From Pseudomonas sp. ML2-2023-3 (GTDB lineage: Bacteria; Pseudomonadota; Gammaproteobacteria; Pseudomonadales; Pseudomonadaceae), in assembly GCF_037055275.1 (NCBI RefSeq), contig NZ_CP146343.1, positions 134,001-198,000 on the forward strand: a DNA stretch of 64,000 bases. Direction: 5' to 3'. Shown here in pieces: positions 36,702-46,622 of the stretch; position 1 is the stretch's first letter; the number at the start of each line of letters is the position of its first letter. Under the pieces are notes generated by a model, which worked only from the letters and a program-made list of their open reading frames with translations, was not told the DNA's origin and made no database searches. A program made the translations under genes and the position numbers.

Positions 36702-37795
36702 AACCTGCAGCCCTCTTCGTCGGCCTGACCCTGAGCGGCCTGACCCTGAATGCAAGCGCCTGCGATGAACAGGCCGCCAACTACAAGGCGTGCATCGCCC
36801 AACAGTACCGTCAGCCCGTCGCCCAATGGCCCGCACCCCAGGTGGATACCGATGTGGACTGGCAGGAAATGGCCGCCTTGCCTGCACACGCTCCCGCACC
36901 TCCTGAAAACCCCTTCAGCGAACCCAAGGCCGCACTGGGCAAAAAACTGTTCAACGACCCCACGTTGTCGCGCTCCGGACAGATTGCCTGCGCGTCGTGC
37001 CATGAGGCCGATATGGCCTTTGCCGATGGCCGCCGCGTGTCGTTCGGTCATGACCGCCAGAGCGGTCGGCGCAATGCTCCCAGCCTGGTAATGAGCGGCT
37101 ACAGCACGGCGCTGTTCTGGGACGGGCGAGGCGGCAACCTCGAACAACAGGCCATGCACCCCATCGTCGATCCGGTGGAAATGGCATTCGACATCCCGCA
37201 ACTGCTGCAACGACTCAATACCGACACCGCCTACCGCGAGCAGTTTGCACAGGTTTTCGGACCGGGGCCGATCACCACGCAGCAAACCGCCCAGGCCCTG
37301 GCCACCTTTCAGCGCACACTGGTGAGCGCCACACGCAATACCCCCTTCGAACAACTGCTACGCGGGCGCCCGCAACGCATGAGCGAGGAGCAGCTCTACG
37401 GCCTGCACCTGTTTCGCACCAAGGCGCGCTGCATGAACTGTCATTTTGGCCCGGCCCTGAGCGACGAGCAGTTTCATAACGTCGGCCTGAGTTACTACGG
37501 GCGTAAATACGAAGACCTGGGGCGCTACGAGGTGACGCGCAAACCTGAGGACGTGGGCGCATTCCGCACCCCGTCGTTGCGACTGCTGATGAAAACCGGG
37601 CCGTGGATGCACAACGGTCTGTTCGTGAACATGGAAGGCACCCTGGCGTTCTACAACATGGGCATGCCCCGCCCGCGCCCAAACGCGCAACAGGTCGATG
37701 ACCCGCTGTTTCCGCGCACAAGCGACCGGCTCAAGGCGCTGAACATGGATAAGGACGAACTGCGAGCCTTGCGCAGCTTTCTGGACACGCTGTAG
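36698..37795 (+). CDS. Di-heme cytochrome c peroxidase family protein (MauG/CcpA-like)
   Basis: A 365-residue periplasmic protein with a signal peptide (ending NASA). Two heme c motifs: CASCH (98-102) and CMNCH (245-249). Family landmarks: ALGKKLFNDPTLSRSGQIAC, FWDGRGGNLEQQAMHPI, DVGAFRTPSLR and WMHNGLF. Members are H2O2-reducing peroxidases or, as in MauG and MbnH, enzymes that oxidise partner proteins. It starts with TTG at 36698, overlapping the receptor's natural TGA by 3 bases, so its translation was coupled to the receptor. Position in a FecIR-receptor operon suggests a role in handling the imported metal ligand; this is inference. Confidence 0.88.
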   Translation: MKPAALFVGLTLSGLTLNASACDEQAANYKACIAQQYRQPVAQWPAPQVDTDVDWQEMAALPAHAPAPPENPFSEPKAALGKKLFNDPTLSRSGQIACASCHEADMAFADGRRVSFGHDRQSGRRNAPSLVMSGYSTALFWDGRGGNLEQQAMHPIVDPVEMAFDIPQLLQRLNTDTAYREQFAQVFGPGPITTQQTAQALATFQRTLVSATRNTPFEQLLRGRPQRMSEEQLYGLHLFRTKARCMNCHFGPALSDEQFHNVGLSYYGRKYEDLGRYEVTRKPEDVGAFRTPSLRLLMKTGPWMHNGLFVNMEGTLAFYNMGMPRPRPNAQQVDDPLFPRTSDRLKALNMDKDELRALRSFLDTL

Positions 37796-37810
37796 ACAGC
37801 AACCTGCTTT

Positions 37811-37896
37811 GTGGGAGCAGGTTTGTTCGCGATGCAGACGACGCTACCTACCCGTAAAACTGGCAGCGAACCCATCGCGAGCAAGCCCGCTCCCAC
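37811..37896. repeat. REP-type palindromic element, family A copy 7
   Basis: Left end GTGGGAGCAGGTTTGTTCGC (three changes), right end GCGAGCAAGCCCGCTCCCAC. It separates the di-heme peroxidase gene from the ferric transporter genes. Confidence 0.87.
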
Positions 37897-37971
37897 AAAA
37901 GCAGAACGGGTCGCCAACATCTCATTTCGTCGCGCTGGCACAATTGGACGCTGGGTCAAGCGCACTTGAGA

Positions 37972-37993
37972 AACAATATCGTTTATTATTGTT
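37972..37993. promoter_or_regulatory. AT-rich inverted repeat upstream of the ferric-binding protein gene
   Basis: AACAATA-N8-TATTGTT, a perfect 7-base inverted repeat in an AT-rich promoter region 37 bases before the next gene. The bases around it match the Fur consensus only about 10 of 19, so the binding protein is uncertain. Confidence 0.4.
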
Positions 37994-38029
37994 ACAAGTT
38001 TTGTAGTACCCAAGCGAGGAACCCAGCGA

Positions 38030-39052
38030 ATGATGCTCCGAAATACCCGGCTTGCGACATCCCTACTGCGCGGTCTGACTCTCTCCATTCTTGGTCTTGC
38101 ACTGACCTCTCCCGCCCACGCTGGCGAACCTGTGTCGCTGACGCTGTACAACGGCCAACACAAGGAAGTCGGCGACAACCTCGCCAAGGCCTTCGAGGCC
38201 AAGACCGGTATCCACGTCAACGTGCGCAAGGGCAGCAGCAACCAGCTGGCCAGCCAGATCATGGAAGAAGGCGACCGCTCGCCTGCGGACGTGTTCTACG
38301 CAGAAGAGTCGCCGCCGCTGAACAACCTGGGTGAGCAAGGCTTTCTGGCCAAGGCCGATGACAGCACGCTGCAAGCACTGCCCAAGGAATATGTAGCTGC
38401 CAACGGCACCTGGATCGGCGTCACTGCGCGTACCCGCGTCGTCGCGTTCAACCCGAAGAAGATCAGTGAAGACCAGTTGCCCAAGTCGGTACTGGATTTC
38501 GCCGATCCGCAATGGCAAGGCAAGATCGGCTTTGTCCCCACCAGCGGCGCTTTCCAGGAACAGGCCGTTGCAATCATCAAACTGCACGGACGCGAAGCCG
38601 CCGAAGAATGGCTGACCGGCCTGCGCGCTTTCGGCAAGACCTACACCAACAACATGGTGGCGCTCAAAGCAGTAGAAAACGGTGAAGTGGCCGCGGTTCT
38701 GGTCAACAACTACTACTGGTTTGCCTTGCAGCGCGAGAAGGGCCAACTGGACTCCAAGCTTTATTACTTCACCGATGGCGATGCGGGCGGTTTGGTGACC
38801 GTGTCCAGCGCTGGCGTGCTGAAGGCCAGCAAACACCCCAAGGAAGCCCAGCAATTGCTGGCTTACATGGCCAGTGAAGAAGGCCAGCGCGTCATCACCA
38901 ACACCACCGCTGAATACCCGATGCGCAAAGGCATGGTGTCCGAGCGCGGCCTTAAGCCATTTGAAGAGCTGCAACCGCCAAAAGTGACCCCGGCCGACCT
39001 GGGCAACGCGGAAGAAGCGCTGGACCTCGAACGTGATGTAGGCCTGCTCTGA
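38030..39052 (+). CDS. Ferric iron ABC transporter, periplasmic binding protein (FbpA/HitA type)
   Basis: A 340-residue binding protein. Signal peptide (LLRGLTLSILGLALTSPAHA), then SLTLYNGQHKEVGDNLAKAF. The residues that bind Fe3+ in Haemophilus FbpA are conserved: His in YNGQH, Glu in VFYAEESPP and the Tyr pair in VNNYYWF. Family motifs TARTRVVAFNPK and AEYPMRKG are present. GAGGA precedes the ATG at 38030. It is followed with a 1-base overlap by its permease. By similarity it corresponds to PA5217, which sits elsewhere in P. aeruginosa. Confidence 0.9.
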   Translation: MMLRNTRLATSLLRGLTLSILGLALTSPAHAGEPVSLTLYNGQHKEVGDNLAKAFEAKTGIHVNVRKGSSNQLASQIMEEGDRSPADVFYAEESPPLNNLGEQGFLAKADDSTLQALPKEYVAANGTWIGVTARTRVVAFNPKKISEDQLPKSVLDFADPQWQGKIGFVPTSGAFQEQAVAIIKLHGREAAEEWLTGLRAFGKTYTNNMVALKAVENGEVAAVLVNNYYWFALQREKGQLDSKLYYFTDGDAGGLVTVSSAGVLKASKHPKEAQQLLAYMASEEGQRVITNTTAEYPMRKGMVSERGLKPFEELQPPKVTPADLGNAEEALDLERDVGLL

Positions 39053-40605
39053 TGCTGTCTGGCGCCCAACCTGCACGCTTTACGCCCACCCGCAAAAAGC
39101 CTTCGATCTGGCTGTTGTTGCCCGTCCTGCTACTGGTGGGCCTGAGCCTGTTGCCGCTGCTGTATGTCGGCACCAAGGCCTGGCAAGCCGGATGGTCTGA
39201 AGCACTGCACCTGTTGTGGCGACCATACGTTTTTGGCCTGATGCGCAACACCCTGATGTTGATGGTCGGCGTCACCGTGACGTGCGCGCTGATCGGCCTG
39301 TCCCTGGCCTGGCTGCTTGAACGCAGCAACCTGCCGGGACGGCGCTTGTGGGGTGTGATCCTGTGCCTGCCGTTTGCGGTGCCGGCGTTCGTCAGCAGCT
39401 TTACCTGGGTCTCCCTGAGCGCCAGCTTTGAAGGCCTGGGCGGAGCGATCCTGGTGATGAGCCTGTCCAAGTACCCGCTGATTTTCCTGCCGGTCGCGGC
39501 CACCCTGCGCAACCTTGACCCGGCCCTGGAAGAGTCGGCCCGTACCTTGGGGCAGAACCGCTGGGGGGTGTTTTTCAACATCACCCTGCCACTGCTCTGG
39601 CCCTCGCTGCTGGCCGGTTCATTGTTGATTGCCCTGCATATGCTGGTGGAGTTCGGCGCACTGTCGATCATTGGGCTGCAAACTTTCACGACGGCGATTT
39701 ATCAGCAGTTCGAGCTGGAGTTCAGCAACGCCAACGCGGCGATGCTGTCTGCGGTGCTGCTGGTGATGTGCCTGAGCCTGCTATGGCTGGAGTTGAAAGT
39801 ACGCGGTAAGGGCCGCCATATTCGCATCGGCCAGGGCGCCGCCCGCCACGCCGAACAAGTACGCCTGGGCAAGTGGTCGGTGCCGGGGCAACTGTATTGC
39901 CTGGCGCTGGCAGTGGTTGGCAGCGGCATCCCGCTGGGCATGCTGGTGTACTGGCTGGTCAAGGGCAGCTCGGCCGCTTTTCCGATGGCCGAGATTGGCG
40001 AGGCATTGCTCTCGTCGCTGTCACTGGCTTTGGGCGGCGCAGCGCTGTGCCTGGTCCTGGCCGTGCCGGTTGGATTACTGGTGGTGCGCTACAAAGGCCC
40101 GCTGGCGATCTGGGCGGAACGTTTGCCGTACCTGCTGCACGCCCTGCCGGGGCTGGTCATTGCTCTGGCGCTGGTGTACTTCGCCCTGCACTTCGTGCCG
40201 GCGCTGTACCAGACTTCAGCGTTGCTGCTGATTGCCTATGCCCTGCTGTTTTTGCCGTTGGCGCAGGCACCGATCCGCACAGCCCTGAACAAGGCAGCAC
40301 CGCAACTGGAAGAAGCGGCCCGCACGTTGGGTGCCACATCGTTTTCGGCATTTTGCCGGGTAACGCTGCCGATCATCTTCCCGGCCCTGGGGGCAGCGTT
40401 TGCCCTGGTGTTTCTGGATGCCATGAAGGAACTGACCGCCACCTTGCTGCTGAGCCCCACCGGGCTTAACACCTTGGCGACGCAGGTTTGGTCCCATACC
40501 TCGAATATAGAATTTGCAGCGGCGGCGCCTTATGCGGCGTTGTTGATTCTAGTGTCGGGGCTACCGGTGTACTTGCTCACTACGAGAATGTATTTGAGCC
40601 GCTGA
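39052..40605 (+). CDS. Ferric iron ABC transporter, fused permease (FbpB/HitB type)
   Basis: A 517-residue membrane protein with about twelve hydrophobic segments arranged as two homologous halves. Each half carries the EAA coupling loop: LEESARTLGQNRWGVFFNIT in the first and LEEAARTLGATSFSAFCRVT in the second, followed by LPLLWPSL and LPIIFPAL. Such double permeases import free ferric iron. The stop of the binding-protein gene overlaps its ATG (TGATG). No ATP-binding subunit gene is next to it or elsewhere in the window apart from livF/livG, so the ATPase must be encoded elsewhere. Confidence 0.9.
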   Translation: MLSGAQPARFTPTRKKPSIWLLLPVLLLVGLSLLPLLYVGTKAWQAGWSEALHLLWRPYVFGLMRNTLMLMVGVTVTCALIGLSLAWLLERSNLPGRRLWGVILCLPFAVPAFVSSFTWVSLSASFEGLGGAILVMSLSKYPLIFLPVAATLRNLDPALEESARTLGQNRWGVFFNITLPLLWPSLLAGSLLIALHMLVEFGALSIIGLQTFTTAIYQQFELEFSNANAAMLSAVLLVMCLSLLWLELKVRGKGRHIRIGQGAARHAEQVRLGKWSVPGQLYCLALAVVGSGIPLGMLVYWLVKGSSAAFPMAEIGEALLSSLSLALGGAALCLVLAVPVGLLVVRYKGPLAIWAERLPYLLHALPGLVIALALVYFALHFVPALYQTSALLLIAYALLFLPLAQAPIRTALNKAAPQLEEAARTLGATSFSAFCRVTLPIIFPALGAAFALVFLDAMKELTATLLLSPTGLNTLATQVWSHTSNIEFAAAAPYAALLILVSGLPVYLLTTRMYLSR

Positions 40606-40625
40606 CAGCGGATCCAGCATACCCC

Positions 40626-40711
40626 GTGCGGGAGCGGGCTTGCCCGCGATGGCATCGACGGGGCATGCAGATACATCGCGTTGCCTGCATCGCGAGCAAG
40701 CCCGCTCCCAC
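40626..40711. repeat. REP-type palindromic element, family A copy 8
   Basis: Left end GTGCGGGAGCGGGCTTGCCC, right end CGAGCAAGCCCGCTCCCAC; inverted around a variable centre, between the convergent permease and chemoreceptor genes. Confidence 0.87.
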
Positions 40712-40729
40712 AGGGGCAGACCCGCTTCT

Positions 40730-42664
40730 TTACGCCCTGAACTGCCCCAGGCTCGCCTTGAGCTGCGCCGCCAACCCGTCCAGCACCTTGCCGCTGGCCG
40801 TGGTCTGGGTCACGGCCTCGGCCGCACGCTCCGCCTGGGCATGGATCACCTCAACCCGCCCGCGCACCGCATACGCACCTTGTGCCTGATGCTCTGCCGC
40901 CTTGGTGGCCTCGCCAATGGCCGTGTGCACCTGTTCGACCGAGGTCTGTACGGTTTGCTGCAACTGAACGCTGCCACGCAGCACAGCCAACCCCTCATTG
41001 GCCTGACGCCCTGCCAGACCAATCGCCGCAACAGCCTCTTTCGCGCCCTGCTGCAATGCCACGATATGAGCCTGTATATCCCCTGTGGAGCTTTGGGTTT
41101 TGCTGGCCAGCGCCCGCACCTCATCTGCCACCACCGCAAAACCGCGCCCCGTCTCACCCGCCCGCGCCGCCTCGATGGCCGCGTTAAGTGCCAACAAGTT
41201 GGTTTGCTCGGCAATGCCGTGAATCACCGTCAGGACGACTTCGATCTGCTCGCTTTGTTGTGCCAGGCGCTCAATGACCTTGGCGCCCTCGCCTACCTGC
41301 CCTGCCAGCGCCTCGATCAGGCCGCCCACCTTGGCCGAGGTGCGAGTGTTTTCATCCGTGGCCTGACGGATATCGACCACCTGCTTGAGCGCAGCCTGCA
41401 TTGCCTGGCTTTCGGACTGCGCCGCATCCGCCATGGTCGACAGCGCGTGCAGGCTTTGCGCGACTTCATCACGCTGTAGTTTCGCGGCAGCATCCGCGCC
41501 CGCGTTGCGCAGGGTCATCACGCCGATCTCGATGCCGGTGCGCTGCGCCACATCCCCCGCTTCACGCACGATGGGCTGCAGCTTGTCGACAAAGCGATTG
41601 ACCGCCGCCGCCATGTCGCCGATTTCATCCTTGCTGTTCAGGCCCACACGCTTGGTCAAATCACCTTCGCCCGCGGCCAGATCATCCAGGGCCGCAATCA
41701 GCAACAGCAACTTGTTGACCACACGCCGCCCCAGCACCACGGCCAGCAACAGCAACACCCCAAGGCCCACAACCGCCAGCCCCAGGCCAATGCGCCAGCG
41801 CAAAGTGTCAGCCGCCTCGCGCACGGTTTGCGCAGTGTTGGCCTGCATCTGTGCCGCAGCAGCCTGCGCCGACTCCAGCCGCGCCCCCAGTGCCGCCGAA
41901 CTGTCGCTGGCAGCGCCTTGCAGGCTCTCACCGACCAACTGCTCGCTGTTGACGATCAGGGTCGCAAAACGTTTATCGAGTGCGGCCAGATCCTGTTCAA
42001 CCGAGGCAGTGGAAACCCCCATCAGTACTTTGCCGATTTCGACCCCATTCGGGTTGATGGACGCTTCGAGGTAGTACACCGACGGATCGTGACGGGCCGC
42101 ATCGAGAACTTTATCCAGCGCCCGCTCCCCCTTGCCCTTGGCCAGGAGGGTCTGGTTGATCGGGATATCGCGATTGAGGTATCGAGTCAGATGTTGACCT
42201 GTAGCGTCGTCATACACCACGAACAACACATTGGGATTGCGCTGAGCGCGACGGGCGAAATCGGACAGCGTGGGCACGTCATTGTCCCAGATGGCACGGG
42301 GCGCCACGGCGGCCAGCAATTGCGCCATGTCGTTGGCCGAATCCTGCAGGTTCTTCTCCAGCGCTTGCTTGAGTTGCATTTGCTCGTCTTTCAAGCGCGG
42401 TTCCAGGCCCGCGGTGAGACGCTGGCGGGTACTGGCAGACAGCGCTTCAAGGCTGCTTTTGACTTCACGGCCAGCCTGCTCCAGTTCGGCCGTCAGCTTT
42501 TGACTGTCAGCCCCCAGACGGGCGTCCAGATCGGACTCCAGGGCCGTCACCGTGCTGCGCGTCAGTGCGACAGCCACCAGCACTTGCACCAAAAGAGCGA
42601 TACCCAGGGTAACGAATACAGGCCGAAGCAGACGGCTTTGTAACAGTGAGAGAACGGCAGACAC
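40730..42664 (-). CDS. Methyl-accepting chemotaxis protein
   Basis: A 644-residue chemoreceptor. First membrane helix ([19 protein letters not shown], about 16-34), periplasmic domain of about 260 residues with a PAS/Cache-like core ([20 protein letters not shown]), second helix ([20 protein letters not shown], about 292-311), HAMP domain ([20 protein letters not shown]) and a signalling domain with the hairpin tip [19 protein letters not shown] followed by [15 protein letters not shown]. The ligand is unknown; in P. aeruginosa a similar receptor is PA4915. It ends in QFRA without the CheR-binding pentapeptide. Confidence 0.93.
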   Translation of the reverse strand: MSAVLSLLQSRLLRPVFVTLGIALLVQVLVAVALTRSTVTALESDLDARLGADSQKLTAELEQAGREVKSSLEALSASTRQRLTAGLEPRLKDEQMQLKQALEKNLQDSANDMAQLLAAVAPRAIWDNDVPTLSDFARRAQRNPNVLFVVYDDATGQHLTRYLNRDIPINQTLLAKGKGERALDKVLDAARHDPSVYYLEASINPNGVEIGKVLMGVSTASVEQDLAALDKRFATLIVNSEQLVGESLQGAASDSSAALGARLESAQAAAAQMQANTAQTVREAADTLRWRIGLGLAVVGLGVLLLLAVVLGRRVVNKLLLLIAALDDLAAGEGDLTKRVGLNSKDEIGDMAAAVNRFVDKLQPIVREAGDVAQRTGIEIGVMTLRNAGADAAAKLQRDEVAQSLHALSTMADAAQSESQAMQAALKQVVDIRQATDENTRTSAKVGGLIEALAGQVGEGAKVIERLAQQSEQIEVVLTVIHGIAEQTNLLALNAAIEAARAGETGRGFAVVADEVRALASKTQSSTGDIQAHIVALQQGAKEAVAAIGLAGRQANEGLAVLRGSVQLQQTVQTSVEQVHTAIGEATKAAEHQAQGAYAVRGRVEVIHAQAERAAEAVTQTTASGKVLDGLAAQLKASLGQFRA

Positions 42665-42757
42665 AGAAAACCCTCCACTTAGGTGCCATTATTTTGATAG
42701 CACGCTTATTGACGGTTATCACAGCAAGGGTCGTGCCGCACAACAGGCAGAAACAAC

Positions 42758-42779
42758 AAAAGGCCCCGAAGGGCCTTTT
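42758..42779. terminator. Terminator after purA
   Basis: AAAAGGCCC-CGAA-GGGCCTTTT; on the minus strand the loop is TTCG and the stem is followed by TTTTGTTG. It lies 20 bases past the purA stop and is symmetrical enough to work in both directions. Confidence 0.92.
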
Positions 42780-42798
42780 GTTTAACATCGACAGCGAC

Positions 42799-44142
<1,344 letters not shown>

Positions 44143-45330
44143 TCAAGAAACCAGCGGCACTACTTGCCACAGGCCGTTCTGCTGAATCAATTGGCGGTCG
44201 CAGTCTGCCTCATGGGCCCCAGCCTGCTGTTGCCCAGGCAACGCCTGAACCACACGCTGACCTTCACTGCGAAGCTGGCAAACCTGCTGCCAGAGTGCCG
44301 CGTCTGTGCTGTCAGGCATCCAGATACCGCCAGACGGTAGCTCGACTTCAGCACGCCCCAGGGTCACCAGGGTTTTCAGATCGGTCGAGAAACCGGTAGC
44401 CGGACGGGCACGTCCGAAAACAGCACCGATATCGTCATAACGACCGCCCTGGGCGATGGAGTCCCCAACGCCCGGTACAAAGACCGCAAACACCACACCT
44501 GTGTGGTAGTGATAACCACGTAACTCACCCAGGTCAAAATACAGCGGCAACTGCGGGAAACGCACGGACAACCCCTCGGCAATCGCCACCAGGTCATCCA
44601 GAGCAGCCAGCACGGGGGCCGGAGCCTTTGCCAGACGCTCACGCGCAGCAACCAGCACGTCGCGGCCGCCACACAAACTAACCAATGCCTGAAGCATGCC
44701 TGCCAAATCAGCCGGCAAACCTTCGGTCAAGGCCGTTACTTCGTCGATCGCCTTGCGTTGCAGGGCGTCGAACAATTGTTGTTCCACTTCAACCGACAGG
44801 TTGGCCGCACGGGCCAGACCACGGTAAATACCAACATGCCCCAGGTCCATGTGCACATCCGGCACATCGGCCAGTTGCAGCATCGCCAGCATCAGGCTGA
44901 TGACTTCAACGTCGCTGCTAGGGCTCGCATCGCCATACAACTCGGCACCCAACTGGATCGGGCTGCGCGAGGATGACAACGCACGCGGCTGCGCATGGAG
45001 CACGCTACCGGCGTAGCACAAACGGCTTGGGCCTTCGCGACGCAGGGTATGCGCATCGATGCGCGCCACTTGCGGCGTGATGTCGGCACGAAAACCCATC
45101 TGGCGACCCGTTTGCGGGTCAATAACCTTGAAGGTACGCAAGTCGAGATCCTGGCCAGCCCCCGTCAGCAGGGACTCCAGGTATTCGATATGCGGAGTGA
45201 CGACGAACTCATAGCCCCAGCTCTGGAACAGATCCAACACCTGACGGCGCGCCACTTCGATGCGGGCTGCCTCAGGTGGAAGTACTTCTTCGATGCCATC
45301 TGGCAAGAGCCAGCGGTCTACCGTTGCCAT
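44143..45330 (-). CDS. hisZ: ATP phosphoribosyltransferase regulatory subunit HisZ
   Basis: A 395-residue HisRS-like protein that activates short-form HisG, the first enzyme of histidine synthesis. It has class II synthetase motifs ([43 protein letters not shown]) and [21 protein letters not shown], but lacks the anticodon-binding domain, as HisZ does. It is upstream of purA as in other pseudomonads. The 416-base gap on its other side has no gene, only terminators and a REP; the small DUF2065 gene found there in P. aeruginosa is missing. Confidence 0.96.
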   Translation of the reverse strand: MATVDRWLLPDGIEEVLPPEAARIEVARRQVLDLFQSWGYEFVVTPHIEYLESLLTGAGQDLDLRTFKVIDPQTGRQMGFRADITPQVARIDAHTLRREGPSRLCYAGSVLHAQPRALSSSRSPIQLGAELYGDASPSSDVEVISLMLAMLQLADVPDVHMDLGHVGIYRGLARAANLSVEVEQQLFDALQRKAIDEVTALTEGLPADLAGMLQALVSLCGGRDVLVAARERLAKAPAPVLAALDDLVAIAEGLSVRFPQLPLYFDLGELRGYHYHTGVVFAVFVPGVGDSIAQGGRYDDIGAVFGRARPATGFSTDLKTLVTLGRAEVELPSGGIWMPDSTDAALWQQVCQLRSEGQRVVQALPGQQQAGAHEADCDRQLIQQNGLWQVVPLVS

Positions 45331-45417
45331 TACGCCATTCCCCTATGATCCGGGCGGCCAGCCAGCAGGCGAGCCTTGAGTAAAGCAGAACGTGGCTGCG
45401 TCTTGAACGCGCACAGC

Positions 45418-45440
45418 AAAAAAGCCCAAGCGACAGGCTT
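45418..45440 (-). terminator. Weak minus-strand terminator downstream of the hfl operon
   Basis: AAGCC, a 9-base loop, GGCTT and then TTTTT on the minus strand. A second stop signal after the stronger hairpin at 45511-45532. Confidence 0.5.
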
Positions 45441-45510
45441 ACACAGCACATTCCTCGAAAAATCTACCGATGCTGTAACAGCCATTCGGTCAATCAAACA
45501 TGCAGACGCA

Positions 45511-45532
45511 AAAAAGCCGGGAATTTCCCGGC
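45511..45532 (-). terminator. Rho-independent terminator of the hfq-hflX-hflK-hflC operon
   Basis: On the minus strand GCCGGGA-AAT-TCCCGGC followed by TTTTTTGCG. It lies downstream of hflC and its REP element. Confidence 0.85.
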
Positions 45533-45641
45533 TGCCGCATCATACACCCGTTTTCTAAAAGGATCACCCCGCGAGGCCATTTGACCGCCCGGCGGAGTGA
45601 AAGCAGGGTCTGTGATGAACATGCCAACCCTTCTGAAAACA

Positions 45642-45728
45642 GTGTGGGAGCGGGCTTGCTTGCGATGGCATCAACTCGATTTAGCAGACATACCGAGTTG
45701 TTTACATCGCGAGCAAGCCCGCTCCCAC
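45642..45728. repeat. REP-type palindromic element, family A copy 9
   Basis: Left end GTGTGGGAGCGGGCTTGCTT, right end ATCGCGAGCAAGCCCGCTCCCAC, 18 bases past the end of hflC. Confidence 0.9.
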
Positions 45729-45746
45729 AGGTTTCAAGCGTTTTTA

Positions 45747-46622
45747 CTACTGTGCAGGCTTGGATTTTTCCAGGTAGCGGAAGAAATCGCTGCTTGGGTC
45801 CAGAACCAGTACGTCGCTCTTGTTCGCAAAGCTTTCGCGGTAAGCGCGCAGGCTGCGATAGAACTTGTAGAACTCTTGATCCTGACCATACGCCTTGGAG
45901 TAGATCGCAGCAGCCTGGGCATCACCATCACCGCGTGACTCTTCGGACTGGCGATAAGCCTCAGCCAAGAGTACGCGGGCCTGACGATCGGCGTCAGCAC
46001 GAATGCCTTCTGCCAGCTCGTTACCCTTGGCGCGGTGCTCACGAGCTTCACGCTCACGCTCACTGCTCATACGCTCGAACACGCTGCGGTTAACTTCCTT
46101 CGGTAGGTCGATAGCCTTGACCCGAACATCGAGAACTTCGATACCCAGCTCTTTTTCAGCCATTTTGTTCAGCGATGCAGTCAGTTCTGCCATCAGCGCA
46201 TCGCGCTCACCGGACACAACTTCGTGCAACGTGCGCTTACCGAACTGGTCACGCAGACCCGATTCGAGACGACGCGACAAGCGCTCGTCAGCAACCTGCT
46301 TAAGACCCGAAGTCGCAGCGTAGAAGCGACCCGCATCTTTCACACGCCACTTGGCGAATGCATCAACCATTACTGCTTTCTTTTCCAGCGTCAGAAAACG
46401 CTGAGTCGGTGCGTCCAGCGTCATCAAGCGGCCATCAAACTTGCGCACCTGGTTGACGTAAGGAATCTTCACATGCAGACCCGGCGGAACATCGTCCTGC
46501 ACCACACGGCCAAAGCGCAACATAACGGCACGTTCGGTTTGTGAAACGATGTAGAAGCTGTTCCAGGCAACAATCGCCACGACAACGGCAACAATAAGGG
46601 CGATCAGCGATTTATTGCTCAT
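45747..46622 (-). CDS. hflC: HflC, modulator of FtsH protease
   Basis: A 291-residue SPFH/prohibitin protein: one N-terminal membrane helix (LIALIVAVVVAIVAWNSFYIV), then QTERAVMLRFGRVV and the band-7 domain, a coiled coil (EREREAREHRAKGNELAEGI) and the C-terminal VLDPSSDFFRYL. With HflK it forms a periplasmic cage around FtsH and tunes degradation of membrane proteins. Its ATG overlaps the hflK stop. Confidence 0.97.
   Translation of the reverse strand: MSNKSLIALIVAVVVAIVAWNSFYIVSQTERAVMLRFGRVVQDDVPPGLHVKIPYVNQVRKFDGRLMTLDAPTQRFLTLEKKAVMVDAFAKWRVKDAGRFYAATSGLKQVADERLSRRLESGLRDQFGKRTLHEVVSGERDALMAELTASLNKMAEKELGIEVLDVRVKAIDLPKEVNRSVFERMSSEREREAREHRAKGNELAEGIRADADRQARVLLAEAYRQSEESRGDGDAQAAAIYSKAYGQDQEFYKFYRSLRAYRESFANKSDVLVLDPSSDFFRYLEKSKPAQ

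Noticed and set aside
32302..37795. Direct assignment as a methanobactin (MbnT/MbnH) uptake operon
   Set aside because: The MbnP partner gene is missing and the receptor sequence gives no specific sign of methanobactin binding; only gene types are shared.
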